Source: Pseudomonadota bacterium (GTDB lineage: Bacteria; Pseudomonadota; Alphaproteobacteria; Acetobacterales; Acetobacteraceae). Taken from it: a stretch of 64,000 bases of DNA. Position numbers and translations under genes: made by a program. The stretch lies in the NCBI GenBank assembly GCA_021818505.1, contig JAKADX010000012.1, positions 28,057-92,056 on the forward strand. The letters are read 5' to 3'. Shown here in pieces: positions 8,487 to 18,215 of the stretch (the first letter of the stretch is position 1; each line of letters starts with the position of its first letter). The notes under the pieces are model-generated. The model did not search any database and had not been told where the DNA came from. It saw only the letters and a program-made list of their open reading frames with translations.

Positions 8487-9214
8487 TGCGCCCGCGTGCC
8501 GCGATGGTGCTCGCCGCCGGGCTGGGGATGCGGATGCGGCCGCTGACCGCGCATACCGCCAAGCCGCTGCTGCCGCTCGGCGGCCGGCCGCTGCTCGATC
8601 ACGCGCTCGACCGGCTGGCCGCCGCCGGGGTCGAAACCGTGGTGGTCAACGCGCACTGGCAGGCCGAGCAGGTCGCGGCGCATCTGTCCGCCCGGCCGCC
8701 CGATGGGCTGCGCATCGTGCTGCGCACCGAGGGCAGGCTGCTCGACACCGGCGGCGCGGTGCGGGCCGCGCTCGACCTGCTGGGGCCGGCGCCGTTCTAT
8801 GTCGTCAACGGTGACTCGTTCTGGCTCGACGGGCCGACCCCGGCGCTGGAGCGGCTGGCCGGCGCCTGGAGCGATGCGGCCGACTCGGTCCTGCTGGTCC
8901 ACCGCACGTTCCAGATCCCCGGCGGACGGGATGCCGGGGATTTCGCGCTCGACCAGATGGGTCAGGTGCGCCGCCCGGAAGCGCAGGAGATCGTGCCGTA
9001 CATCTATGCCGGCGTGCAGCTTGCGTCCCCCGTACTGTTCGCCGCCGCACCCGCGCCGCCATTCAGCTTCAACGTGTTGTGGGACCGCGCGATCGCGGCC
9101 GGGCGGCTGTTCGCCGTGGTGCATGACGGGCTGTGGTTCCACCTCTCCACCCCGCCCGATCTGGCGGAGGCGGAGTCCGACCTGCAGGCCCGCGCCGGCG
9201 GCGAAACCGAATGA
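8486..9214 (+). CDS. murU: N-acetylmuramate alpha-1-phosphate uridylyltransferase (MurU-like nucleotidyltransferase)
   Basis: 242-residue sugar-phosphate nucleotidyltransferase with the signature MVLAAGLGMRMRPLT (7-21) and the downstream Lys of AKPLLPLGGRPLL. The metal-binding VVNGDSFW is at about 109-116, and FNVLWDRAIAAGRLF is in the C-terminal part. MurU makes UDP-MurNAc from MurNAc 1-phosphate in the cell-wall recycling bypass that avoids the fosfomycin target MurA. Its place between tsaE and addB is the standard alphaproteobacterial position. The kinase gene amgK that normally precedes it is absent here. The gene overlaps both neighbours by a few bases. Confidence 0.8.
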   Translation: MRPRAAMVLAAGLGMRMRPLTAHTAKPLLPLGGRPLLDHALDRLAAAGVETVVVNAHWQAEQVAAHLSARPPDGLRIVLRTEGRLLDTGGAVRAALDLLGPAPFYVVNGDSFWLDGPTPALERLAGAWSDAADSVLLVHRTFQIPGGRDAGDFALDQMGQVRRPEAQEIVPYIYAGVQLASPVLFAAAPAPPFSFNVLWDRAIAAGRLFAVVHDGLWFHLSTPPDLAEAESDLQARAGGETE

Positions 9215-12147
9215 GGCTCGCCTCGATCCCACCCAACGTGCCGTTCCTCGACACGCTGGCGGCGCGGTGGACCGAGGCCGGGGACGACCCCTCGCGGGGC
9301 CTGATCCTGCTGCCGACGCGGCGCGCCGCGCGCGCGCTCGCCGAGGCATTCCTGCGCGGCGCCGGGGGGCGGCCGATGCTGCTGCCGCGCATCGCCGCGA
9401 TCGGCGCGCTGGACGAGGCGCCGCTGGCACTGGCCGGCGCCCTCGACCTGCCGCCCGCAGTCGAACCGGCGGAGCGGCTGGCGGTGCTGGCGCGGCTGGT
9501 GATGGCGCTGCCGGAAAGCGAGGGCGGGGCCACGACCGCCGATCGGGCGTGGCGACTCGCGGCGGCGCTGGCCGACCTGATGGACGAGGCGGACTGGGCC
9601 GAGGTGGCGCTGGAGCGTGCGCTGGAGGGCGCCGCGGACGCCGCGCACGCCGAACACTGGCAGATCACCCTGCGCTTTCTGCGCATCGTCACCCGCGCCT
9701 GGCCGGACTGGCTCGCGGAACGGCAGTTGCTGAATCCGGTGGCGCGACAGGTGGCGCTGCTGAAAGCGCAGGCGCTGGCCTGGGACGCCGCGCCGCCCGC
9801 CGAGCCGGTCTGGGTCGCCGGCACCGCCGGAGCGCTGCCCGCCGTGGCCGGCCTGCTGCGTACGGTGGCGCGACTGCCGAACGGGCTGGTGGTGCTGCCG
9901 GGGCTGGACATGGCGATGAGCGATGCCGCCTGGGAGGCGATCGACACGCCGCACCCGCAGGGGGCGCTGCGGACGCTGCTGGCAAGCCTTGGCGCCGTGC
10001 GCGGCGACGTCGCGTCCTGGACCGCGCCGACCGAGGTGCCGGCGGGCCGCGTGGCGACGCTCGCCACCGCGCTGCTGCCCGCCCCCGCGCTCGCCGCGTG
10101 GCGGGACGCCCAGACCCCGGCGGCGGCCGGGCTGACGCGCCTGGAACCTGCTGACCAGCAGGAAGAAGCGGTCGCCATCGCACTGATCCTGCGGGATTCG
10201 CTCCAGGCTCCCGGACGCCGGGCGGCGCTCGTGACCCCGGATCGGGCACTGGCCGTCCGGGTTTCGGCCGAACTGCTGCGCTGGGGCATCGTGGCCGATG
10301 ACAGCGCCGGCGAGGCGCTGGGCCAGACGCCGCCGGCGGTGTTGCTGCGGCTGCTGGCCGCCGCCGTGGCGGACGGGCTTGGGCCGGTGGCGCTGCTGTC
10401 GCTGCTGAAGCACCCGCTCGCCGCCGCCGGCCTGACGCCGGCGGCCTGCCGGGAGGCGGCACGGGCGCTGGAGCGCGCGGTCCTGCGCGGCCCGCGTCCG
10501 CCGGCCGGGCTGGGCGCGCTGCGTGAACTGGTCGGGCGTGCCAGGAACGTGCCCGCCATCGTTCCCGACCTGCTGGACCGGCTGGAGGGCTGCCTGGCGC
10601 CGCTGCTGCGCGTCACGGCAGGACAGGCGGCGCCGGCCGACCTGCTTGCCGCGCTGGTCGAGGTGGCCGAGGCGCTGGCCGCGACCGATGAGGTGCCCGG
10701 CCCGGCGCGGCTGTGGGCGCAGGAGGAGGGTGAGGCGCTGGCGGCGACACTGGCTGCGGCGCTGGCGGCGCTGCCGCACCTGCCGGACCAGCCGCCCGCG
10801 GTACTGCCCGGCCTGATCGACGCTCTCCTGGAGGGCGTCGCGGTGCGCAGCCGCCGGGCGCTGCGCGGGCGCGACCAGGATGCCGAGCATCCGCGCGTGT
10901 TCATCTGGGGGCTGCTGGAAGCGCGGCTGCAGGCGGTCGATGTCGTGGTGCTCGGCGGGCTGGCCGAGGGGGCCTGGCCGCCCGCGACCGATCCTGGCCC
11001 GTGGCTCAGCCGGCCCATGCGTGTGGCGGCCGGATTGCGCAGCCCGGAGGAAGCGGTGGGCGCGGCGGCGCATGACTTCGTCATGGCCGCGTGCAGCGCG
11101 CCGGTCACGGTGCTGTCCTGCCCGCGCCGCCGTGATAGCGCGCCGGCCGTGCCGTCGCGCTGGCTCGCGCGGCTGGAAGCCTTCCTCTCCGGCCAGGGCG
11201 CCGCGCTGCCGCGCCACCCGGCGGTGGCCTGGGCGCGCGCGCTCGACCGACCGGCGACGGAGCGCCGCCGCCTCGACCCGCCGTCGCCGCGCCCGCCGGT
11301 GGGGCTGCGCCCGCGCAGGCTCAACGTCACCGACATCGCGACCTGGATCGCCGACCCCTACGCGATCTACGCCCGGCACGTTCTGAAGCTGGAGATGCTG
11401 GACCCGCTGGAGCAGCCGACCGACGCCATCGACTACGGAATGTTGGTCCACAAGGCGTTGGAATTCTTTCTTTCCGAAGTCGGCTACGCCTGGCCCGCCG
11501 ACGCGCTGGAGCGCCTGATGGCTGCCATGGACCGCGCGCTGCTGGCGCAGCGGGTGCGGCCGGCGCTGGCGGCATGGTGGGCACCGCGCCTTTATCGCAT
11601 CGCCGACTGGGTGGCCGGGCAGGAGATCGCCCGCCGCGCCGCCTCGCCGCCGGTGCGCATCGCCGCCGAGCGCCGCGGCGAGTGGTCGCTCGACGTGCCG
11701 GGCGGGTTCCTGCTGCGCGGGCGCGCCGACCGTATCGAACAGCGTACGGACGGACGGCTTGCCATCCTCGACTACAAGACCGGCACCATGCCAACGCAGG
11801 CGGCGGCGGAGGCCGGTGACGCGCCGCAGCTGCTGCTTGAGGCGGCGATGGCGCTGGCCGGCGCGTTCGGGGAGGACGTGCGCGCGACGACGGCGGAACT
11901 CACCTACTGGCGCGTCACCGGCGGCGGGAAGCCGGGCGAGGCGTACTCGCTGTTCGAGGGTGACGGCGACGCCCTGGACCGCGCCGTGCGCGACGCCGAG
12001 GCGCGGCTGCGCGCCCTGATCGAAGCCTTCGACGACCCTGAGCGCCCCTATCTCAGCGCCCCGCATCCGGGTCGGGCGACGCGCCTGGACGCTTACGCGC
12101 AACTGGCGCGGCGGTCCGAGTGGGCGGGCGGGGGTGACGAGGGATGA
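9211..12147 (+). CDS. addB: Double-strand break repair protein AddB
   Basis: 978 residues, the length of the alphaproteobacterial AddB. This is the second subunit of the AddAB helicase-nuclease that resects DNA ends for RecA. The N-terminus has a degenerate helicase-like region (LILLPTRRAARALAEAFL, about 30-48). The C-terminal PD-(D/E)XK nuclease core is LAILDYKTGTMPT (about 849-861), with an upstream GMLVHKALEFFL helix. The cysteines that hold an Fe-S cluster in Bacillus AddB are not visible around the nuclease, as in other alphaproteobacterial forms. The start ATG overlaps the murU stop (ATGA) and the stop overlaps the addA start in the same way, indicating one translationally coupled operon. 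Confidence 0.93.
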   Translation: MRLASIPPNVPFLDTLAARWTEAGDDPSRGLILLPTRRAARALAEAFLRGAGGRPMLLPRIAAIGALDEAPLALAGALDLPPAVEPAERLAVLARLVMALPESEGGATTADRAWRLAAALADLMDEADWAEVALERALEGAADAAHAEHWQITLRFLRIVTRAWPDWLAERQLLNPVARQVALLKAQALAWDAAPPAEPVWVAGTAGALPAVAGLLRTVARLPNGLVVLPGLDMAMSDAAWEAIDTPHPQGALRTLLASLGAVRGDVASWTAPTEVPAGRVATLATALLPAPALAAWRDAQTPAAAGLTRLEPADQQEEAVAIALILRDSLQAPGRRAALVTPDRALAVRVSAELLRWGIVADDSAGEALGQTPPAVLLRLLAAAVADGLGPVALLSLLKHPLAAAGLTPAACREAARALERAVLRGPRPPAGLGALRELVGRARNVPAIVPDLLDRLEGCLAPLLRVTAGQAAPADLLAALVEVAEALAATDEVPGPARLWAQEEGEALAATLAAALAALPHLPDQPPAVLPGLIDALLEGVAVRSRRALRGRDQDAEHPRVFIWGLLEARLQAVDVVVLGGLAEGAWPPATDPGPWLSRPMRVAAGLRSPEEAVGAAAHDFVMAACSAPVTVLSCPRRRDSAPAVPSRWLARLEAFLSGQGAALPRHPAVAWARALDRPATERRRLDPPSPRPPVGLRPRRLNVTDIATWIADPYAIYARHVLKLEMLDPLEQPTDAIDYGMLVHKALEFFLSEVGYAWPADALERLMAAMDRALLAQRVRPALAAWWAPRLYRIADWVAGQEIARRAASPPVRIAAERRGEWSLDVPGGFLLRGRADRIEQRTDGRLAILDYKTGTMPTQAAAEAGDAPQLLLEAAMALAGAFGEDVRATTAELTYWRVTGGGKPGEAYSLFEGDGDALDRAVRDAEARLRALIEAFDDPERPYLSAPHPGRATRLDAYAQLARRSEWAGGGDEG

Positions 12148-15100
12148 GCAGCGCCCGGGACCGCGCCAACGACGCGCAGCGCCGCGCCGCCGATCCCACG
12201 GTCTCGGCCTTCGTGGCCGCCTCCGCCGGGTCGGGCAAGACCAAGCTGCTGACCGACCGTCTGCTGCGGCTGATGCTGGCCGGCGCCGAGCCGTCGCGCA
12301 TCCAGTGCCTGACCTTCACCAAGGCTGCGGCGGCGGAGATGGCGGTGCGCCTGCAACGGCGGCTCGGCGCATGGGTGACGCTGCCGGATGCGAAGCTGGA
12401 CGAGGAACTCGACAGGCTCGACGTCACACCTACGGCGGAAGCGCGCGAGAAAGCGCGCGCGCTGTTCGCGCGCGTGCTCGACCTGCCGGGCGGCATGCGG
12501 ATCGGCACCATCCATGCCTTCTGCCAGTCGCTGCTGCGCCGTTTCCCGCTGGAGGCGCGGCTGTCGCCGCATTTCGCCCTGCTCGATGACGCCGACGCGG
12601 CAGCGGCGCTCGTGGCGGCGCAGGAGGCCGTGCTGGCGCGGGCGGATGACGTGGCACGGCGCGGCGATCTGGGCGCGCTCGCCGGGCTGGTGTCGCTCGC
12701 CGAGTTCGGTGAACTGGCGGACCGCCTGCGCACCAGCCGCCACTGGCCCGACTTCTCCCGCCGGCCGCAAGCCGACATCGCCGCGGCACTCACCGCGGCT
12801 CTGGGCGGCGAGCCCAACGAGGCGGCGCTGCGGGCGCGCGCCATAGCCTGGCCGCAGGAGGGCAAACTGCGCGCCGCCGCACGCACCATCGCCGAGCGCG
12901 GGTCGCCGAAGGTCGCGGAGCGAGCGCGGCGGATGCTGGACTGGCTCGGCCTCGGCCCCGCTGACCGAGGCGAGAATTGGGACGCCTGGCACGGTGAGTT
13001 CCTGCGCGGGCCCGGCGAGCCACGCGGCCTGGGCGCGCTGCTCAATGCCAAGTTGGCGCAAGCACAGCCGGACCTGGCCGGGACGCTGGCGGCCGAACAG
13101 CAGCGCATCCTCGGGATCGACGACGCCCGCGCCGCCGCACGGGTCGCGGCGCTGACCGCGGCGCTGATCCGGCTCGCCGAGCCGGTCGCCGCCGGCTTCG
13201 CGCGGCAGAAGGATCTGGCCGGGCGGCTCGACTATGACGACCTGATCCAGCGTGCCTCGGCCCTGCTGGTCGATCCCGGTGCGGCCTGGGTGCTCTACAA
13301 GCTCGATGGCGGGCTCGATCACCTGCTGCTGGACGAAGTGCAGGACACGGCGCCGGGGCAATGGGCGATCACGGGTGCGCTGACTGCGGAGTTCTTCGCC
13401 GGCAGCGGCGCGCGCGAGGGCGTGCGGCGCACCGTGTTCGCCGTCGGCGACCGCAAGCAGTCGATCTTCGCCTTCCAGGGTGCCGACCCCGACGGGTTCG
13501 ACGACTGGCGCGAGCGACTGCGCAGGCAGGTCGAAGCTGCCGGCGAGCGGTTCACGGAGGTGACGCTCGACGTGTCCTTCCGCTCCACCGCCCCGGTACT
13601 GGCGCTGGTCGATGCGGTGTTCACCGCCCCGGAGGCCGCCGCCGGCGTCTGCGCGCCGGGCGAACTGCATCACCACGCCGACCGCGCGGGCCATGCCGGC
13701 AGCGTGGAGCTGTGGCCGCTGGCGCCGGTGCAGGATGTCGAGCCGCCGCAGCCGTGGCAGGTGCCCGACCGCAATCTGCACGCCCCCAGCGCCATGCAGC
13801 GACTGGCGGACGCGCTGGCCGGCTGGATCGCGCGCGAAACCGGCGGCGGGACGATGTTGCAGAGTCGCGCGCGGCCGCTGGGGCCGGGCGACGTGCTGGT
13901 GCTGGTGCGGCGGCGCAACGCCTTCGTGCACGCGCTGGTGCGCGCACTCAAGCGGCATGGCGTGCCGGTCGCCGGGCTGGATCGCATGATGCTGACCGAG
14001 CAGCCGGCGGTCGCCGATCTGCTGGCGCTGGCCGACGCGCTGCTGCTGCCGCAGGACGACCTGGCGGTCGCCTGCGTGCTGACCAGCCCACTCGGCGGCC
14101 TGAGCGACGAGTCGCTGATGGCGCTGGCGGCGCCGCGCGAGGGCACGCTGTGGGAGGCGTTGCGCGCGCGGGCGCGGGAGCAGGCGGATTGGGAGTTCGC
14201 CTGGACATTCCTGCGCACGCTGTTTGCGCGCGTCGATTACGCCACCCCGCACGCGCTGTTCGCCGAGGCGCTGGGGCCACTGGGCGGGCGGGCGCGGCTG
14301 CTGGCGCGGCTCGGTCACGAGGCGGCGGAGCCGATCGACGAACTGCTCAACGCCGCGCTGACCTATGCGGCCGCGCATCCGCCCTCCCTGCAGGGTTTCG
14401 TGCAATGGCTGCGCGCCTCGGCCGCGGAGGTGAAGCGCGAGGCCGAGGGCGCGGGGGCGTTCGTGCGCATCATGACCGTGCATGGGGCCAAGGGGTTGCA
14501 GGCGCCACTGGTGATCCTGCCCGACACCACCGCGCTGCCGCAGGAGCACGACCGGCTGGCATGGATGGAGGACGCCGGGCAGAAGCTGCCGGTGTGGGTG
14601 CCGCGCAAGGACCTGTCCTGTGCGGTTGCGGGCCGCCTGTTTGACGCAGCGGCGCGCCGGCGGGCCGAGGAGCAGAACCGCCTGCTCTACGTGGCGCTGA
14701 CCCGCGCCGAGGACCGGCTGGTCGTGTGCGGCTGGGAGCCGCGGAGGGCGCCGCCGGACACAAGCTGGTATCGCCTGGTCGAACGCGGCTTTGCCGCCCT
14801 GGGCGCCTCACCGGTGCCGCTCGCCCTGCCCTGGGCCGGGCAGGGCCTGCGCCTCGCCGCGCCGCAGGAGCGCGCGCCGGAGGCTGCCACCTCCCCGGCC
14901 GAGCCGGACGCCCGCACCCCCCTGCCCGCCTGGGTCGGTGGCGCGCCGGACTGGCGGCCCGTGCCGCCGCCGCCGGAGCCGCCGCTGCCGACACCACTGG
15001 CGCCGAGCCGGCCGGAGGACGCGACACCGGGGATGGTGCCGCTGGCCGCCTCACCGCTCGCCGCGCGCGACGCGACCGGCACGCGGTTCCGGCGCGGCAG

Positions 15101-15593
15101 GCTGGTCCATACGCTGCTGCAACACCTGCCGGCGCTGCCGCCGGCCGAGCGCGCCGCCGCGGCGCGGCGCTTCCTCACCCGGCCCGGCCACGCGCTGACG
15201 CCGGGCGAGGCCGAGGCGATCGCCGAGGATACGCTTGCAGTGCTGACGCATCCGCTGCTGGCCCCGCTGTTCGGGCCGGAGGGACGGGCCGAGGTACCGC
15301 TGACCGGCGTGATCGCCGGGCGCGTCGTGGGCGGGCTGGTCGATCGGCTGGCGGTGCTGCCCGATCGCGTGCTGATCGCCGACTACAAGACCAGCCGCCT
15401 GCCGCCGGCCGACCTGACCGCCGTCCCGGTCCTCTATCTGCGGCAGATGTCGGCGTATCGGGCCGTTCTGCGGGCCATCCATCCGGGGCGCGATGCGCAG
15501 TGCGCCCTGATATGGACCACCGGCGCGCGGGTGATGGCGCTGCCCGACACGCTGCTCGACCCTTACGATCCCGGTGCGATCGCGCCTGCTTGA
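12144..15593 (+). CDS. addA: Double-strand break repair helicase AddA
   Basis: 1149-residue UvrD-like superfamily 1 helicase with a C-terminal nuclease. Walker A is [11 protein letters not shown] (about 26-36). Motif Ia is [12 protein letters not shown] and motif II is [14 protein letters not shown] (about 394-407). [16 protein letters not shown] is motif III/Q-like, and [18 protein letters not shown] lies in the 2A domain. The RecB-family nuclease motif is [13 protein letters not shown] at about 1076-1088. With AddB it forms the end-resecting complex. A proline-rich linker of about 60 residues precedes the nuclease domain. The short gap to trxA leaves room for a separate trxA promoter. Confidence 0.95.
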   Translation: MSSARDRANDAQRRAADPTVSAFVAASAGSGKTKLLTDRLLRLMLAGAEPSRIQCLTFTKAAAAEMAVRLQRRLGAWVTLPDAKLDEELDRLDVTPTAEAREKARALFARVLDLPGGMRIGTIHAFCQSLLRRFPLEARLSPHFALLDDADAAAALVAAQEAVLARADDVARRGDLGALAGLVSLAEFGELADRLRTSRHWPDFSRRPQADIAAALTAALGGEPNEAALRARAIAWPQEGKLRAAARTIAERGSPKVAERARRMLDWLGLGPADRGENWDAWHGEFLRGPGEPRGLGALLNAKLAQAQPDLAGTLAAEQQRILGIDDARAAARVAALTAALIRLAEPVAAGFARQKDLAGRLDYDDLIQRASALLVDPGAAWVLYKLDGGLDHLLLDEVQDTAPGQWAITGALTAEFFAGSGAREGVRRTVFAVGDRKQSIFAFQGADPDGFDDWRERLRRQVEAAGERFTEVTLDVSFRSTAPVLALVDAVFTAPEAAAGVCAPGELHHHADRAGHAGSVELWPLAPVQDVEPPQPWQVPDRNLHAPSAMQRLADALAGWIARETGGGTMLQSRARPLGPGDVLVLVRRRNAFVHALVRALKRHGVPVAGLDRMMLTEQPAVADLLALADALLLPQDDLAVACVLTSPLGGLSDESLMALAAPREGTLWEALRARAREQADWEFAWTFLRTLFARVDYATPHALFAEALGPLGGRARLLARLGHEAAEPIDELLNAALTYAAAHPPSLQGFVQWLRASAAEVKREAEGAGAFVRIMTVHGAKGLQAPLVILPDTTALPQEHDRLAWMEDAGQKLPVWVPRKDLSCAVAGRLFDAAARRRAEEQNRLLYVALTRAEDRLVVCGWEPRRAPPDTSWYRLVERGFAALGASPVPLALPWAGQGLRLAAPQERAPEAATSPAEPDARTPLPAWVGGAPDWRPVPPPPEPPLPTPLAPSRPEDATPGMVPLAASPLAARDATGTRFRRGRLVHTLLQHLPALPPAERAAAARRFLTRPGHALTPGEAEAIAEDTLAVLTHPLLAPLFGPEGRAEVPLTGVIAGRVVGGLVDRLAVLPDRVLIADYKTSRLPPADLTAVPVLYLRQMSAYRAVLRAIHPGRDAQCALIWTTGARVMALPDTLLDPYDPGAIAPA

Positions 15594-15648
15594 TCGCTTC
15601 CGCTGCTCGCCCCATGTTACGGAATATGTCACTTTCGGGATGCTGAAG

Positions 15649-15975
15649 ATGAGCGCGAACACGAAACCGGTCACCGACGAAAGCTTCGCCACCGAGGTGC
15701 TCGGCGCACCGGGCACCGTGCTGGTCGATTTTTGGGCGGAATGGTGCGGTCCGTGCCGCGCGATCGCCCCGGCGCTGGAGGAGATCGGTGCGGAGTTCGC
15801 GGACAAGCTGACAATCGCCAAGGTGAACGTGGACGACAACCCGCGCACGCCCAGCGAGTACCATGTCCGCGGTATCCCGACGCTGGTGCTGTTCAGGGAC
15901 GGCAAGCCGGTCGCCACCAAGGTCGGCGCCGCGCCCAAGAGCGTGCTGCGCGACTGGATCGCCGCCGCGCTCTGA
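15649..15975 (+). CDS. trxA: Thioredoxin
   Basis: 108 residues with the classic active site [13 protein letters not shown], the buried Asp of VLVDFWAE and the cis-Pro loop [13 protein letters not shown]. It is a cytoplasmic disulfide reductase working with thioredoxin reductase. The ATG at 15649 gives the standard N-terminus; an in-frame ATG 9 nt upstream (MLKMSAN) is possible. It lies 55 nt after addA, the conserved alphaproteobacterial arrangement, and is followed by two hairpins. Confidence 0.96.
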   Translation: MSANTKPVTDESFATEVLGAPGTVLVDFWAEWCGPCRAIAPALEEIGAEFADKLTIAKVNVDDNPRTPSEYHVRGIPTLVLFRDGKPVATKVGAAPKSVLRDWIAAAL

Positions 15976-15988
15976 TGCCGCAACCCGG

Positions 15989-16030
15989 CCCCTCCGGCGA
16001 CAGGTCGGAGGGGCGGATGGTTCACATCCG
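15989..16030 (+). terminator. Tandem hairpins after trxA
   Basis: An 8-bp stem CCCCTCCG/CGGAGGGG (15989-15996 with 16006-16013, 9-nt loop) is followed at once by a 6-bp stem CGGATG/CATCCG (16014-16019 with 16025-16030, 5-nt loop) and then TTAATTT. The second hairpin plus the short T-rich run best fits an intrinsic terminator for trxA; the U-tract is short, so efficiency is uncertain. Confidence 0.55.
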
Positions 16031-16106
16031 TTAATTTCCGTCTGGCAATCGTACTTGCAAGAATTTCACGCCTGAGTCAGTCTGTTTCAGTCCGTGAGGG
16101 TCCAGG

Positions 16107-16907
16107 ATGGTCCATCAGGCTGCGATTGACCCGCTGTATTCGCTGTCCGGCCTTGCCGTGGGACTGCTGGTCGGGCTGACCGGCGTGGGAGGCGGTTCGC
16201 TGATGACGCCGCTGCTGGTGGTGCTGTTCGGCGTCCACCCCGCCGTCGCGGTGGGCACCGACCTGCTGTATGCGGCGGCGACCAAGAGCGTGGGGACCGC
16301 GGTCCACGGCTTCAGCGGCACGGTCGATTGGCGGCTGGTGCGACGGCTGGCCGCCGGCAGCGTGCCGGCCACGGCGGCGACGGTCGCGGTGCTGGATCTG
16401 CTCGGCGGTATCGGCAGCGCGCATGGCGGGGCCGCCTCCGGGCTGATTTCCTTCGTGCTCGGGCTGGCGGTGCTGATGACGGCGGTGCTGCTGTTGTCGC
16501 GGCCATGGCTGCTGCGCGCGATCGGGCCGCGGCTGGGCGCCGACGGGCCACGCAATGCGGCGGCACTGACCGTACTGACCGGCGCGGTGCTGGGCGTGCT
16601 GGTCTCGCTCTCCTCGGTCGGTGCCGGCGCGCTCGGCACGACGGTCCTGTTCCTGCTCTATCCGCGTATGGCCACGGCCCGCATCGTCGGCTCCGACATC
16701 GCGCATGCGGTGCCGCTGACCTTGCTGGCCGGGTTCGGGCACTGGATGCTTGGCTCGGTGGACTGGCACCTGCTGTTGTCGCTCCTGACCGGCTCGATCC
16801 CGGGCATCGTCATCGGCAGCCTGATCGCAGTGCGGGTGCCCGACGGGCTGATCCGTCCGGCACTGGCCTGCGTGCTGCTCCTGGTAGGCTCGCGGCTGGT
16901 GTTCTGA
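16107..16907 (+). CDS. TSUP family permease (TauE/SafE, sulfite exporter-like)
   Basis: 266-residue inner-membrane protein with about seven to eight hydrophobic segments. It carries the repeated family motif GLTGVGGGSLMTPLLVVLFG near the N-terminus, and a second-half copy around LVSLSSVGAGALGTTVLF. TSUP proteins export sulfite, sulfoacetate or related organic anions; the substrate here is not evident. The 131-nt gap after trxA holds the trxA terminator and presumably its own promoter. A GAGGGT site precedes the ATG by about 7 nt. It converges on folC with 1 nt between stop codons. Confidence 0.85.
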   Translation: MVHQAAIDPLYSLSGLAVGLLVGLTGVGGGSLMTPLLVVLFGVHPAVAVGTDLLYAAATKSVGTAVHGFSGTVDWRLVRRLAAGSVPATAATVAVLDLLGGIGSAHGGAASGLISFVLGLAVLMTAVLLLSRPWLLRAIGPRLGADGPRNAAALTVLTGAVLGVLVSLSSVGAGALGTTVLFLLYPRMATARIVGSDIAHAVPLTLLAGFGHWMLGSVDWHLLLSLLTGSIPGIVIGSLIAVRVPDGLIRPALACVLLLVGSRLVF

Positions 16908-16908
16908 G

Positions 16909-18213
16909 TCAGACCGCGTCGGCCTTCAGCACCTCGCCGGCCAGATAGAGACTGCCACAAATCAGCACGCGTGCCGGCGCGCTGCCGCGCGGCAGAGCGG
17001 CCAGCGCCTCGGCAACCGTCGGGCCGGGGCGCGCCAGACCGTCCGAGGCCGCCACGATCTGCTCGACGGGTTGCGCCAGATGCTGCCCCGGCTCGGCCAC
17101 GGCCCAGAGCGTGTCCGCCCGTCCCAGCAGGGGACGGAGGAAGCCGGCGGCGTCCTTCGACCGCTTCATGCCGACCAGCAGATGCAACGGCCGGTCGGTC
17201 CAGCCGGCCAGATGCTCGGCCAGCGCCTCGCCGGCGCCGGCATTGTGGCCGCCGTCGAGCCAAAGCTCCCACCCGTCCGGCAATGCGCGCGCCAGCCGCC
17301 CGGTCAGGCGCTGCAACCGCGCCGGCCACTCCGCCGCCGCCAGACCGCGCGCCAGCGCCGCGTCCGACACGCCGAGGCCGCTGGCCCGCATCGCGGCCAG
17401 CGCGACGCCGGCATTGTCGATCTGGTGCGGCCCCGGCAGCGACGGCGGCGGCAGGTCGAGCGCGCCCGCCGCGTCCTGAAAGTGCAGGCCGCCCGGCGCC
17501 GGTGCGATGTGCCAGTGTCGTCCGCGCGCCAGCAGCGGCGCGCCGCAGGCCGCCGCCCGGCTCTCCAGCACCGCCATCGCCGCCGGAACCTGTGCGCCGG
17601 TTGCGACCGGCACGCCGGGCTTGATGATGCCGGCCTTCTCGGCGGCGATCCCGGCGAGCGAATCGCCCAGCCAGTCGCGATGGTCGATCGAGATCGAGGT
17701 GATCGCGGCGGCCGCCGGCGGCGGAATGACATTGGTCGCGTCCAGCCGCCCGCCCAGCCCGACCTCCAGCACCGTCAGGTCGGCCGGCACCTCGGCGAAC
17801 AGCACGAAGGCCACCGCCGTCATCACCTCGAACACCGTCACCGCGCCGCCCTGGTTGGCGCGCTCCACGCGCTCCAGCGCCTCGGCCAGCGCCGCGTCCT
17901 CGACCAGCGTTCCGGCGAGCCGGATGCGCTCATTGAAGCGAACCAGATGCGGCGAAGTATAGACATGCACGCGCCGGCCGTCGGCCTCGGCAAAGGCGCG
18001 CAGGAAGGCGCAGGTGCTGCCCTTGCCGTTCGTGCCGGCGACATGGATCACCGGCGGCAGGCGGCGCTCGGGATTGCCGAGCGCGACCAGCAGCCGCTCC
18101 AGCCGGTGCAGGCTGAGGTCGATCTGGCGGGGATGCAGGCGGTGCAGCCGCTCGACGATGGCGTCGAACCGGCCGCCGCGGGGTGCGTCCGCCGCCGCGA
18201 CGCGGCCGGACAT
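16909..18213 (-). CDS. folC: Bifunctional folylpolyglutamate synthase / dihydrofolate synthase
   Basis: 434 residues. It has the Mur-ligase-like ATP loop VAGTNGKGSTCAFL (about 54-67), the folate-site stretch TSPHLVRFNERI (about 82-93), the metal/ATP region SIDHRDWLGDSLAGIAAEKAGIIK and the C-terminal WLDGGHNAGAGEALA. It adds glutamate to dihydropteroate and then to folates in the cytoplasm. It begins 2 nt after the stop of fabH, so it appears to be the last gene of the rpmF-plsX-fabH-folC run. folC more often follows accD in this class, so this linkage is a local rearrangement. Confidence 0.95.
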   Translation of the reverse strand: MSGRVAAADAPRGGRFDAIVERLHRLHPRQIDLSLHRLERLLVALGNPERRLPPVIHVAGTNGKGSTCAFLRAFAEADGRRVHVYTSPHLVRFNERIRLAGTLVEDAALAEALERVERANQGGAVTVFEVMTAVAFVLFAEVPADLTVLEVGLGGRLDATNVIPPPAAAAITSISIDHRDWLGDSLAGIAAEKAGIIKPGVPVATGAQVPAAMAVLESRAAACGAPLLARGRHWHIAPAPGGLHFQDAAGALDLPPPSLPGPHQIDNAGVALAAMRASGLGVSDAALARGLAAAEWPARLQRLTGRLARALPDGWELWLDGGHNAGAGEALAEHLAGWTDRPLHLLVGMKRSKDAAGFLRPLLGRADTLWAVAEPGQHLAQPVEQIVAASDGLARPGPTVAEALAALPRGSAPARVLICGSLYLAGEVLKADAV

Positions 18214-18215
18214 TG

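Noticed and set aside
9004..12102. Open frame of over 1000 codons on the minus strand opposite addB
   Set aside because: Shadow of addB; the product is His/Arg/Gln-rich with no recognisable domain, and addB has conserved motifs and overlapping operon starts.
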